Source: Nostocaceae cyanobacterium CSSed10_463m | Lineage (GTDB): Bacteria; Cyanobacteriota; Cyanobacteriia; Cyanobacteriales; Nostocaceae | Assembly (NCBI GenBank): GCA_003556955.1 | Contig: PWQB01000264.1 | Coordinates: forward strand, 1-5,202 | Length of the DNA stretch: 5,202 nucleotides | Direction of reading: 5' to 3' | Part shown: piece after piece, positions 1 through 5,202 of the stretch | How positions within the stretch are numbered: the first letter of the stretch is position 1 | Layout of the letters: each line of letters opens with the position of its first letter | The notes under the pieces: model-generated | Seen by the model: only the letters and a program-made list of their open reading frames with translations | What the model was told of the DNA's origin: nothing | Databases searched by the model: none | Made by a program: the position numbers and the translations under genes

Positions 1-656
1 ATTTAGCAGCTCAAGCCCGGCAAATGGATAAAACCAAGCCGTTGTTTATTGAGTTGGGTCGTTCCTTCAATGATGGTCGTGGTCAGTCTGTGGAAGTGGG
101 TGTAGGTACAAGCCGCCGCAAACCTGCACGGATTCACCGCATGACTTTGGGTGGAAATCAAGCAGAGAAGCAACAGGTAATTAATGCTGCTTACTGCCAA
201 GTTTTGGATATATTTAGCGGTCAAGTTCCTCAAGACTTCCGCCGTTCTAACTTAGACAGCAAACTGCGGAACGGGGAAATCTCTGTGCGCGAGTTTGTTA
301 GAGAGTTAGCTAGTTCCGAAATCTACCGCAAACGGTTCTATACGCCTTATCCCAACACCAAGGTGATTGAGTTCCTATTCCGTCACCTATTGGGACGCGC
401 ACCAGCCACACAGGGCGAAATCCGCCAATATAACAAGTTGCTGGCTGATAGCGGTTTAAGGGCGGCTGTAGAGGCAATTGTGGATAGTCAAGAGTATGCT
501 CGCTTCTTTGGTGAAGATGTCGTACCTTATCCTCGCTACCCATCACTACCTGCTGGTAACTACCTCGGTAGCGTCCAAGCGGCTGCTGACTTAGTGAAGC
601 AATCCTGGTCTAGTTTGTCACCTGCTGTACTGACAGGCCGACCAAGCGATCGCTAG
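1..656 (+). CDS. apcE: Phycobilisome core-membrane linker ApcE (L-CM), 3' end only
   Basis: This is the C-terminal part, about 217 residues, of the large linker that scaffolds the allophycocyanin core and anchors the phycobilisome to the thylakoid. The reading frame is open from base 3, the first complete codon, so the start lies upstream; the ATG at 24 is internal. After a short arm (RSFNDGRG, then a basic stretch) comes one linker repeat of the PBS_linker_poly type, at about fragment residues 55-175. It is recognised by VINAAYCQVLDIF, the REFVRELASSEIYRKRFY segment and EFLFRHLLGRAP, followed by SQEYARFFGEDVVPYPRYPS. This is probably the last of the three or four repeats known in the family. 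The tail ends in LTGRPSDR, with a HIP1 octamer over its last codons. The bilin-binding domain is outside the window. Position just before apcA agrees with the usual apcE-apcA-apcB-apcC order. Confidence 0.97.
   Translation, partial: LAAQARQMDKTKPLFIELGRSFNDGRGQSVEVGVGTSRRKPARIHRMTLGGNQAEKQQVINAAYCQVLDIFSGQVPQDFRRSNLDSKLRNGEISVREFVRELASSEIYRKRFYTPYPNTKVIEFLFRHLLGRAPATQGEIRQYNKLLADSGLRAAVEAIVDSQEYARFFGEDVVPYPRYPSLPAGNYLGSVQAAADLVKQSWSSLSPAVLTGRPSDR
646..653. repeat. HIP1 octamer GCGATCGC
   Basis: A perfect copy of the highly iterated palindrome of cyanobacterial genomes overlaps the last sense codons of apcE, just before its TAG stop. It supports the cyanobacterial assignment. It has no known gene-specific role. 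Confidence 0.9.
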
Positions 657-668
657 GAGTTAACGCTT

Positions 669-730
669 GTAGGGGCGGGTTCACAGATATCATTCAATAT
701 GAACGAGGATCTTAATAAACCCGCCCTTAC
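669..730. repeat. Inverted repeat, GTAGGGGCGGGTT type
   Basis: The left arm 669-681 (GTAGGGGCGGGTT) matches the reverse complement of 718-730 at 12 of 13 bases. The spacer of 36 bases has its own smaller arms, GTTCA at 679-683 and TGAAC at 700-704. The layout suggests a small non-autonomous palindromic element of the kind scattered through Nostoc genomes. It begins 13 bases after the apcE stop and could fold in the apcE 3' transcript. No T-run follows the right arm, so it is not a standard intrinsic terminator. No clear target duplication was seen. Confidence 0.7.
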
Positions 731-794
731 CGAGGTTTGGGTACTGGTTCCTAATAAGGTTCGGTTAAAGATGAAAGTCATTTTTTTTAACGTT

Positions 795-816
795 CGCGTA
801 GCGTGCGCGTAGCGCA
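795..816. repeat. Direct repeat of an 11-base GC-rich unit (CGCGTAGCG..)
   Basis: Two adjacent 11-base units, 795-805 and 806-816, both start CGCGTAGCG and differ only in their last two bases. The GC-rich block stands out from the AT-rich DNA just before it, an eight-T run at 781-788. It is probably one of the small iterated repeats of Nostocales intergenic DNA. No coding role is evident. Confidence 0.65.
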
Positions 817-819
817 TAC

Positions 820-846
820 CGCCAAGTACGCCAAGAACGCCAAGGG
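820..846. repeat. Three tandem nonamers, CGCCAAGNN
   Basis: Three consecutive 9-base units begin at 820, 829 and 838: CGCCAAGTA, CGCCAAGAA and CGCCAAGGG. The first seven bases are invariant. The unit length is a multiple of three, but no plausible gene spans the tract. It is best read as a short iterated intergenic repeat. Confidence 0.75.
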
Positions 847-880
847 AAGAAAGAAGAGGAAGAAATGCTTAATTGAAGTT

Positions 881-937
881 TCTCCCCTGCTCCCTGCTCC
901 CTGCTCCCCTGCCTCTTCCCCCCTGCCTCTGTTCCCT
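881..937. repeat. STRR-type heptamer tandem repeat (CCCTGCT and variants)
   Basis: Three perfect CCCTGCT heptamers at 885-905 are followed by degenerate, pyrimidine-rich versions (CCCTGCCTC, TGTTCCC) up to about 937. This matches the short tandemly repeated repetitive (STRR) sequences known from heterocystous cyanobacteria. The strand asymmetry is strong: almost all C and T on the + strand. An open frame on the - strand across this tract is a by-product of the repeat. The tract separates the mobile-looking half of the apcE-apcA gap from the presumed apcA regulatory half. Confidence 0.85.
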
Positions 938-1218
938 CATATCCTTGTGTAATAACGCTTTCCGGCAAAAAATGGCTGTTAAATCTAAAAATTAATATTA
1001 CAAAGTATTAAGAACAGTCATAAATGCCCGACAGAATGCCGGAAAATGTTTTGCGGAAGGTAGTTTAATTTTCTCTCTAACTCGTCATGCGATAGCTATG
1101 GCAATTATTTAATTGTTTTACTCTAAAGCGACGAGCAAAGAAAGTTACTGCCACACCAAATTAAAGTCTTACCAGTTTCTTCAAATTCTGGTTTCATTAG
1201 TACTGGAGGAATCCATTA
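938..1218 (+). promoter_or_regulatory. Presumed apcA promoter and 5' leader
   Basis: This AT-rich stretch precedes apcA and contains no gene. A promoter of the apcABC unit is expected here by analogy with other cyanobacteria, where apcA transcripts start well upstream of the gene. I could not place -35 and -10 boxes with confidence. Visible structure: a perfect 9-base inverted repeat, TTTCCGGCA at 959-967 and TGCCGGAAA at 1037-1045; a pair CTCGTC 1081-1086 / GACGAG 1130-1135 enclosing the palindrome CAATTATTTAATTG at 1102-1115; and a strong Shine-Dalgarno GGAGGA at 1205-1210, eight bases before the apcA ATG. The stem-loop pairs may stabilise the leader or regulate the mRNA; that is inference. 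Confidence 0.5.
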
Positions 1219-1704
1219 ATGAGTATCGTCACGAAGTCCATCGTGAATGCTGATGCAGAAGCCCGCTACCTTAGCCCCGGCGAACTGGATCGGATCAAAA
1301 GCTTTGTTTCCGGTGGTGAACGTCGCCTCCGCATCGCTCAAATTTTGACCGAAAACCGCGAGCGCATTGTTAAGCAAGCTGGTGATCAGTTGTTCCAAAA
1401 GCGCCCTGATGTTGTTTCTCCTGGTGGAAACGCTTACGGCCAAGAAATGACCGCTACTTGTCTGCGCGACTTAGACTACTATCTCCGCCTAGTAACCTAC
1501 GGAATTGTTTCCGGTGATGTTACCCCCATCGAAGAAATCGGTGTTGTGGGTGTGCGCGAAATGTACAAGTCTCTCGGCACTCCTATTGACGCTGTGGCTG
1601 GTGGCGTTAACGCTATGAAGAATGTTGCTGCTACCTTGTTGTCTGCTGAAGACGCTGGTGAAGCTGGCGCTTACTTCGATTACCTAGTCGGTGCGATGCA
1701 GTAA
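1219..1704 (+). CDS. apcA: Allophycocyanin alpha chain
   Basis: ApcA pairs with ApcB to form the alpha-beta monomers that build the trimeric discs of the phycobilisome core, on the stromal face of the thylakoid. The 161-residue length is typical of the family. The N-terminus ([20 protein letters not shown]) and the globin-like body are characteristic. The phycocyanobilin attachment cysteine is Cys81 in the [10 protein letters not shown] motif, preceded by the SPGGNAYG loop. The start is fixed by GGAGGA at 1205-1210. The gene is followed after 69 bases by apcB, with no terminator-like hairpin and T-run noticed between them, so the two are probably co-transcribed for equal output. Codon use looks more GC-ending than in the two sensor genes further on, as expected for a very highly expressed protein. 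Confidence 0.99.
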   Translation: MSIVTKSIVNADAEARYLSPGELDRIKSFVSGGERRLRIAQILTENRERIVKQAGDQLFQKRPDVVSPGGNAYGQEMTATCLRDLDYYLRLVTYGIVSGDVTPIEEIGVVGVREMYKSLGTPIDAVAGGVNAMKNVAATLLSAEDAGEAGAYFDYLVGAMQ

Positions 1705-1773
1705 GCTGAAGCTGTTTTTACTGCTGCTGAAACACAACTATTGCAATCAAGTTGGAAATAAGGAAAGAACAAC

Positions 1774-2259
1774 ATGCAAGACGCAATTACCTCTGTCATT
1801 AATGCTTCAGACGTTCAAGGTAAATACTTGGATACTGCGGCTCTAGAAAAGCTCAAAGGCTACTTTGTAACTGGTGAACTACGCGTGCGTGCTGCTACAG
1901 CTATCAGTGCTAACGCAGCTGCGATCGTTAAAGAAGCAGTAGCTAAATCTTTGTTGTACTCTGACATCACCCGTCCCGGTGGTAATATGTACACCACCCG
2001 TCGCTATGCTGCTTGCATCCGCGATTTGGACTACTACCTACGTTATGCTACCTACGCTATGCTGGCTGGCGATCCTTCCATCCTAGATGAGCGTGTATTG
2101 AATGGCTTGAAAGAAACCTACAACTCCTTGGGTGTTCCCGTAGGTGCTACTGTACAAGCTATCCAAGCTATCAAAGAAGTAACCGCTAGCTTAGTCGGTC
2201 CCGACGCTGGTAAAGAAATGGGCGTTTACTTAGACTATATCTCCTCTGGCTTAAGCTAA
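1774..2259 (+). CDS. apcB: Allophycocyanin beta chain
   Basis: ApcB is the beta partner of ApcA in the phycobilisome core. It has 161 residues and starts [20 protein letters not shown], a typical allophycocyanin beta N-terminus. Cys81 in [10 protein letters not shown] is the phycocyanobilin attachment site. Asn71, in RPGGNMY, is the asparagine that is gamma-N-methylated in beta chains of this family. A Shine-Dalgarno AGGA at 1761-1764 lies nine bases before the ATG. The protein is related to ApcA along its whole length, reflecting the ancient duplication of phycobiliprotein chains. Downstream, a 230-base gap with two inverted repeats separates it from apcC, which probably lowers apcC output. 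Confidence 0.99.
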   Translation: MQDAITSVINASDVQGKYLDTAALEKLKGYFVTGELRVRAATAISANAAAIVKEAVAKSLLYSDITRPGGNMYTTRRYAACIRDLDYYLRYATYAMLAGDPSILDERVLNGLKETYNSLGVPVGATVQAIQAIKEVTASLVGPDAGKEMGVYLDYISSGLS

Positions 2260-2302
2260 GAGCTAGTTTGCACTTAAATATATTAGGTGCGGCTTGATTA
2301 AG

Positions 2303-2393
2303 GTCTGGAAATCAATTGTGAGTGCTAGAACGTTTTATTGCTTATGTTGTGAATGAGTATTAGCGGTCTAGTATTGATAGTAGATTTCCAGAC
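2303..2393 (+). repeat. Long-range inverted repeat between apcB and apcC
   Basis: GTCTGGAAATC at 2303-2313 is the perfect reverse complement of GATTTCCAGAC at 2383-2393. The 69-base spacer holds further partial pairing (CTAGA at 2325-2329 with TCTAG at 2367-2371), so a long branched stem-loop is plausible in the mRNA. It begins 43 bases after the apcB stop. It may protect the 3' end of the apcAB message or be a processing site; that is inference. Confidence 0.6.
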
Positions 2394-2395
2394 TT

Positions 2396-2447
2396 GGAGT
2401 GATTAATTTAAATATTTCCATAGAATATCCACTCCCAATTTTTCTTT
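2396..2447 (+). terminator. Possible attenuator (partial terminator) before apcC
   Basis: GGAGTG at 2396-2401 pairs with CACTCC at 2430-2435, with inner ATATT 2412-2416 / AATAT 2424-2428. A T-rich run, TTTTTCTTT, follows at 2439-2447. The short stem and 28-base loop make it weak, which fits partial rather than full termination. Separate apcAB and apcABC transcripts have been described in other cyanobacteria, and apcC protein is needed in much smaller amounts than ApcA/ApcB. Folding energy was not calculated. Confidence 0.45.
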
Positions 2448-2489
2448 GAAATAAAAAACTTTTCACAATCACCGTAGGAGATTTAAGAT

Positions 2490-2696
2490 ATGGCGCGTTT
2501 GTTTAAAGTTACTGCTTGTGTACCTAGCCAAACTCGCATTCGTACCCAAAGAGAGTTGCAAAATACTTACTTCACCAAGCTAGTTCCTTACGAAAATTGG
2601 TTTCGGGAACAGCAACGCATTCAAAAGATGGGTGGCAAAATTGTGAAGGTAGAACTAGCAACCGGTAAGCAAGGTACTAATGCTGGTTTGATGTAA
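2490..2696 (+). CDS. apcC: Phycobilisome small core linker ApcC (L-C, about 7.8 kDa)
   Basis: ApcC is the small linker that caps the core cylinders by binding inside allophycocyanin trimers and tuning their spectra. The 68-residue length is the usual one. The whole protein is one CpcD-like domain: MARLFKVTACVPSQTRIRTQ, then ELQNTYFTKLVPYENWFREQQRIQKMGGKIVKVELATG and a short tail. It is basic, as linkers are. Shine-Dalgarno AGGAG at 2476-2480 lies nine bases before the ATG. It is the last gene of the apc unit, closed by the terminator 36 bases after its stop. The upstream inverted repeats suggest that only part of the transcripts reach it. Confidence 0.98.
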   Translation: MARLFKVTACVPSQTRIRTQRELQNTYFTKLVPYENWFREQQRIQKMGGKIVKVELATGKQGTNAGLM

Positions 2697-2731
2697 TTAA
2701 TATATAACGAACATCATTCTAGGGAGTTGTC

Positions 2732-2757
2732 AAGAGGTCGAGGTAGGCCTCTTTTTT
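2732..2757 (+). terminator. Intrinsic terminator of the apc operon
   Basis: AAGAGGTC at 2732-2739 pairs with GGCCTCTT at 2746-2753, including one G-T wobble, around a six-base loop GAGGTA. The T-run TTTTTT at 2752-2757 overlaps and follows the right arm. This is the clearest rho-independent terminator in the window, and it separates the apc genes from the H-NOX pair. Confidence 0.88.
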
Positions 2758-2862
2758 GTTGGTAATTTTACGTAGATAAAATATTATTCTTAATTATAGC
2801 TTAATAAAATATAGTCATCCAATTTCAGTATGAAAAAGATTTTTCAAGCTTTGGTGGGTGAT

Positions 2863-2870
2863 GCGATCGC
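2863..2870. repeat. HIP1 octamer GCGATCGC
   Basis: This is the second perfect HIP1 copy in the window. It lies just outside the left target duplication of the MITE-like element and is intergenic. Confidence 0.9.
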
Positions 2871-2880
2871 TAATATAATA

Positions 2881-2974
2881 TCAATACTGTTCGGTTAAGC
2901 AAATTCGTGAGCCGAAAACCCTTGTAGAGACGTTCCATGGAACGTCTCTACATCCCTTAACCGAAAGGTATTGA
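2881..2974. mobile_element. MITE-like element, 94 bases, with flanking 8-base direct repeat
   Basis: The left end TCAATACTGTTCGGTTAAG (2881-2899) and the right end CTTAACCGAAAGGTATTGA (2956-2974) are inverted repeats matching at 17 of 19 bases. The element is flanked exactly by ATATAATA at 2873-2880 and again at 2975-2982, which looks like a target-site duplication from a transposition event. AT-rich DNA makes a chance match easier, but the boundaries coincide with the inverted-repeat ends. It has no coding capacity, so it would need a transposase supplied elsewhere. Its centre is a perfect 30-base palindrome. The family name and parent insertion sequence were not determined. Confidence 0.82.
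2923..2952. repeat. Perfect 30-base palindrome inside the MITE-like element
   Basis: The palindrome has 15-base arms and no spacer, is centred on CCATGG between 2937 and 2938, and reads TGTAGAGACGTTCC on the left arm. It could extrude as a cruciform in DNA or form a hairpin in RNA. Either it is part of the element or it is a second small repeat inserted in it. Similar GTAGAGACGTTCC palindromes are, to my recollection, common in Nostoc-type genomes. Confidence 0.9.
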
Positions 2975-3006
2975 ATATAATATTCCTTTAACCACTTACT
3001 ATCTTC

Positions 3007-3071
3007 AGTATAGATACTTAGACAGCATACTGATTTCATAAACTCAACTAAATGGGAATAGTATAAATACT
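3007..3071. promoter_or_regulatory. Two copies of the palindrome AGTAT-NN-ATACT, candidate operators
   Basis: AGTATAGATACT at 3007-3018 and AGTATAAATACT at 3060-3071 have identical five-base arms and a two-base purine centre. They start 53 bases apart, close to five helical turns, so a dimeric regulator could bind both on the same face. A loose half-like copy, ATACTGAT, lies at about 3028-3035. They are 197-260 bases upstream of the H-NOX start. Binding by any regulator is inference, and the local AT-richness raises the odds of chance palindromes. Confidence 0.35.
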
Positions 3072-3267
3072 GATGTAATTATCCTAGTTTATAGCATTTA
3101 CTACTAGTAAGTATTTTTATCCTTGTCTGTTTTTGCAGTTGTAGAGAGTGATAAAAATTAAGATTTGACTAAAGTACCCTTTCTCCTGGAGATCATTGTT
3201 ACACAGCATGAGAATATTGAGAAATAATTTCTTGTCGTAAATTTGCTGATAGTTAAAGGAAGCTTTT

Positions 3268-3819
3268 ATGTACGGATTGGTGAATAAAGGTATTCAAGAT
3301 ATGGTGTGCAGTCGCTTTGGTGAAGAGACTTGGCAAGAAATTAAGCAGAAAGCTGAAGTTGAGATAGATGTTTTTTTGAGCATGGAAGGCTACCCGGATG
3401 ACGTGACACACAGGCTGGTAAAAGCTGCTAGTGTTGTCTTAAATTTGTCTCCGTCAGAAATTATGCAAGCTTTCGGAGAATTTTGGGTGCAATACACATC
3501 TGAAGAAGGCTATGGCGAAATGATGGAGATGAGTGGGGATACATTACCTGAGTTTCTAGAAAACCTTGATAATCTTCATACCCGTGTAGGAATTAGCTTT
3601 CCCCAATTTCAACCCCCATCCTTTGAGTGTAATCATGTAGAAGAAGATTCCCTGCGTTTACATTATCACTCACACAGAGAGGGACTAGCTCCGATGGTGG
3701 TTGGTTTAGTCAAGGGATTAGGAACTAGGTTTGATACAGAAGTTGAGATTATGCAAACCCAAAGTAAAAGTGATGGTGCTGAACATGATGAATTTTTAGT
3801 GAAGCATAAACCAAACTGA
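3268..3819 (+). CDS. hnoX: Standalone H-NOX haem protein, predicted NO sensor
   Basis: This 183-residue soluble protein has the length of bacterial standalone H-NOX (HNOB) proteins, the family of the soluble guanylate cyclase haem domain. It opens with [13 protein letters not shown], typical of the family. Visible signatures: the proximal haem ligand His104 (in [10 protein letters not shown]), the conserved proline Pro117 thirteen residues later, and the haem-propionate motif Y-x-S-x-R at Tyr133, Ser135 and Arg137. Trp73 (in [14 protein letters not shown]) matches the distal-pocket tryptophan of the Nostoc H-NOX. The distal tyrosine of oxygen-binding members is absent from the segment after Arg137 (EGLAPMV), so NO/CO selectivity is predicted. 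No signal peptide or membrane segment is visible. Start: AAGGA ends seven bases before the ATG. The histidine kinase follows after 11 bases, so this protein very likely controls its activity. Confidence 0.96.
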   Translation: MYGLVNKGIQDMVCSRFGEETWQEIKQKAEVEIDVFLSMEGYPDDVTHRLVKAASVVLNLSPSEIMQAFGEFWVQYTSEEGYGEMMEMSGDTLPEFLENLDNLHTRVGISFPQFQPPSFECNHVEEDSLRLHYHSHREGLAPMVVGLVKGLGTRFDTEVEIMQTQSKSDGAEHDEFLVKHKPN

Positions 3820-3830
3820 GCGCCAAGTTG

Positions 3831-5202
3831 ATGATTCCTCCTCACCTTTGTCTTTCGCCAGAATTATTTACCAAAGCTTTTCCATTTCACGTTGTATTTA
3901 ACCGCAATCAAGAAATATTACAAGTAGGGAATGTTTTACAACGCATTAGTCCGAAACCATTAATTGGTAGTCAGATAGAGCAGCATTTCTCTATTAATCG
4001 TCCCCAGATTACCATTGATTTTGCAACTATTCAGCAAAAATCCAATTCTATTTTTATTTTGGAGTTTATTCATAATGGGATGTATCTGAAGGGACAGATG
4101 ATGTACCAAGCAGAACCAGAAGTTATATTTTTTCTGTGTTCTCCCTGGATTACAGAGACAGCTAGTCTTGCTCCTCTGGGTATCAAATTAAAAGACTTTG
4201 CAATTCATGATCCCATTACTGATTTTCTTTTTTTATTACAAGCTCAGTCTACTGCTTTAAAGGATGCCAAAAAACTAACTATTCAATTGCAAAATGCCCT
4301 AGCAATTAAGGAGAATCTGACTAAAATTGCTCAAGCACAAGCTAAATCGTTAGAAAACTCTTTAAGGGAATTAAAACAAACTCAAGCACAATTAATCCAA
4401 GCTGAAAAAATGTCTAGTTTGGGGCAATTAGTTGCCGGCTTGGCTCACGAAATTAATAACCCAATTAATTTTATTCATGGCAATTTGAGTTACATAGAAG
4501 ATTATACACAAGATTTACTCAATCTTTTAGAACTTTATCGAAAATTTTATGATGATCCTGTGCCAGAAATCCAAGATTATAGCCAAAGCATAGAACTAGA
4601 ATTTCTGCTGGTTGATTTGCCAAAAATTCTTAGTTCTATGAAATTAGGAACTACACGGATTACTGAAATTGTCAGGTCTTTACGGAACTTTTCTCGTCTG
4701 GATGACACAGATATGAAAAGGGTTGATATTCATGAAGGGATAGATGGCACTTTGTTGATTTTACAAAATCGGCTGAAGGAACAATCTGGATACTCAAAAA
4801 TTAAAATTGTCAAGAATTATGGAAATCTGCCTTTAATCTCTTGCTATCCTGGTCAACTCAATCAAGTATTTATGAATATTATTAGTAATGCTATTGATGC
4901 TTTAGAAAGTTATAATCAAGAACGGTCTATTAAAGAACAGCAGGGTAATCCTAGTCAAATAATTATTACAACAAAACTTATTAATACAAACTGGGTTTTG
5001 ATTAGCATTGCTGATAATGGTTTGGGGATATCTGAAGCAGTGCAAGAAAAACTATTTGAACCATTTTTCACTACTAAACCTGTGGGTAAAGGTACAGGAC
5101 TAGGTTTATCAATTAGCTATCAAATTATAGTAGAAAAACACGGGGGAAAACTTAGTTGTGTATCAAAACTTGGGGAAGGAACTGAGTTTAGAATTGAAAT
5201 TC
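3831..5202 (+). CDS. HNOBA-domain sensor histidine kinase, partner of H-NOX (3' end cut off)
   Basis: The frame is open from ATG 3831 to the window edge: 457 residues with no stop. Residues about 10-140 form an HNOBA (H-NOX-associated, PAS-like) domain, beginning [13 protein letters not shown], with [16 protein letters not shown] in its body. About 139-198 is a Gln/Ala/Lys/Leu-rich coiled coil. The H-box is [12 protein letters not shown] with phosphoacceptor His206. A second dimerisation helix ends in [14 protein letters not shown]. The ATPase domain has an N-box (Asn353 in [11 protein letters not shown]), DNGLGI from Asp395, the F-box [10 protein letters not shown] and GTGLGLSI (421-428). 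It ends in [10 protein letters not shown], usually within a few residues of a kinase C-terminus. There are no membrane segments, so it is cytoplasmic. It likely autophosphorylates under control of the NO-bound H-NOX and passes phosphate to a response regulator not seen here. The start lacks a clear Shine-Dalgarno; an in-frame stop at 3807 limits alternatives. Coupling to H-NOX translation is likely. Confidence 0.93.
   Translation, partial: MIPPHLCLSPELFTKAFPFHVVFNRNQEILQVGNVLQRISPKPLIGSQIEQHFSINRPQITIDFATIQQKSNSIFILEFIHNGMYLKGQMMYQAEPEVIFFLCSPWITETASLAPLGIKLKDFAIHDPITDFLFLLQAQSTALKDAKKLTIQLQNALAIKENLTKIAQAQAKSLENSLRELKQTQAQLIQAEKMSSLGQLVAGLAHEINNPINFIHGNLSYIEDYTQDLLNLLELYRKFYDDPVPEIQDYSQSIELEFLLVDLPKILSSMKLGTTRITEIVRSLRNFSRLDDTDMKRVDIHEGIDGTLLILQNRLKEQSGYSKIKIVKNYGNLPLISCYPGQLNQVFMNIISNAIDALESYNQERSIKEQQGNPSQIIITTKLINTNWVLISIADNGLGISEAVQEKLFEPFFTTKPVGKGTGLGLSISYQIIVEKHGGKLSCVSKLGEGTEFRIEI

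Larger units (their letters stand above)
2758..3267. other. Gene-free region between the apc terminator and the H-NOX gene
   Basis: I see no gene in these 510 AT-rich bases. They hold a 16-base palindrome at 2831-2846 (TGAAAAA, two bases, TTTTTCA), a HIP1 octamer at 2863-2870, a MITE-like element at 2881-2974, and paired small palindromes at 3007-3071. The last ~200 bases should contain the promoter of the H-NOX gene. TTGACT at 3165-3170 resembles a -35 box, but no good -10 box sits at the right distance, so no promoter is called. Confidence 0.7.

Noticed and set aside
3..546. Two - strand open frames opposite apcE (3-233 and 310-546)
   Set aside because: They lie antisense within a confidently identified coding sequence and resemble no protein family.
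669..730. Intrinsic terminator for apcE
   Set aside because: The arms pair well, but the loop is long and no T-run follows the right arm, so it is listed as a repeat instead.
881..937. Possible CRISPR-like array
   Set aside because: The heptamers are directly adjacent with no spacers of unique sequence, so this is an STRR tandem repeat and not a CRISPR.
765..968. Open frame on the - strand of 67 residues
   Set aside because: It runs through the CGCCAAGNN nonamers and the STRR tract, its composition is low-complexity and Arg/Ser/Gly-rich, and it has no recognisable domain. It is a by-product of repeats.
991..1012. HLR1-like (RpaB) site around TTACAAAGTATTAAGA upstream of apcA
   Set aside because: The first half resembles the motif, but the second half departs from TTACA and the spacing is wrong. 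The match is too weak to call without a profile scan.
1216..1443. - strand open frame opposite the start of apcA
   Set aside because: It is a complementary shadow of the strongly conserved, codon-biased apcA gene.
3165..3193. Sigma-70 type promoter with TTGACT as -35 box for the H-NOX gene
   Set aside because: No acceptable TANNNT-like -10 box occurs 16-18 bases downstream.

Overview
The window is from a cyanobacterium, most likely a filamentous heterocyst-forming type (Nostoc/Anabaena-like). Three things point there: an allophycocyanin operon in the order apcE-apcA-apcB-apcC, HIP1 octamers (GCGATCGC) at 646 and 2863, and intergenic DNA full of short repeats of the kind known from Nostocales, including a heptameric STRR-type tract. 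All genes lie on the + strand.

Layout. 1-656 is the 3' end of apcE, encoding the core-membrane linker of the phycobilisome. 657-1218 is a long gap. Its first half is a patchwork of repeats (inverted repeat 669-730, repeats at 795-846, STRR tract 881-937). Its second half is the presumed apcA promoter and leader. 1219-1704 is apcA and 1774-2259 is apcB, the alpha and beta chains of allophycocyanin. A 230-base gap with two successive inverted repeats separates apcB from apcC (2490-2696), the small core linker. A good intrinsic terminator at 2732-2757 closes the operon.

2758-3267 is non-coding. It holds a 94-base MITE-like element (2881-2974) with 19-base terminal inverted repeats, an exact 8-base flanking direct repeat and an internal perfect 30-base palindrome. 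After it come two near-identical small palindromes that could be operator sites.

3268-3819 encodes a standalone H-NOX haem protein. From 3831 to the window end runs its probable partner: a soluble histidine kinase with an N-terminal HNOBA (H-NOX-associated, PAS-like) domain, a coiled coil, an H-box and a nearly complete ATPase domain. The pair is a predicted NO-sensing two-component input. Its modules match those of animal soluble guanylate cyclase, with a kinase in place of the cyclase. No response regulator lies inside the window.

The apc genes build the phycobilisome core: ApcA/ApcB form the trimers, ApcC caps them, and ApcE scaffolds the core and passes energy to the photosystems. Nothing in the sequence shows that the NO-sensing pair is co-transcribed with them, because a terminator and a mobile element lie between. 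The component families are known. The most notable points are the placement of the sensor beside the apc operon, the apcB-apcC attenuator-like structure, the intact MITE, and the paired palindromes upstream of the H-NOX gene.
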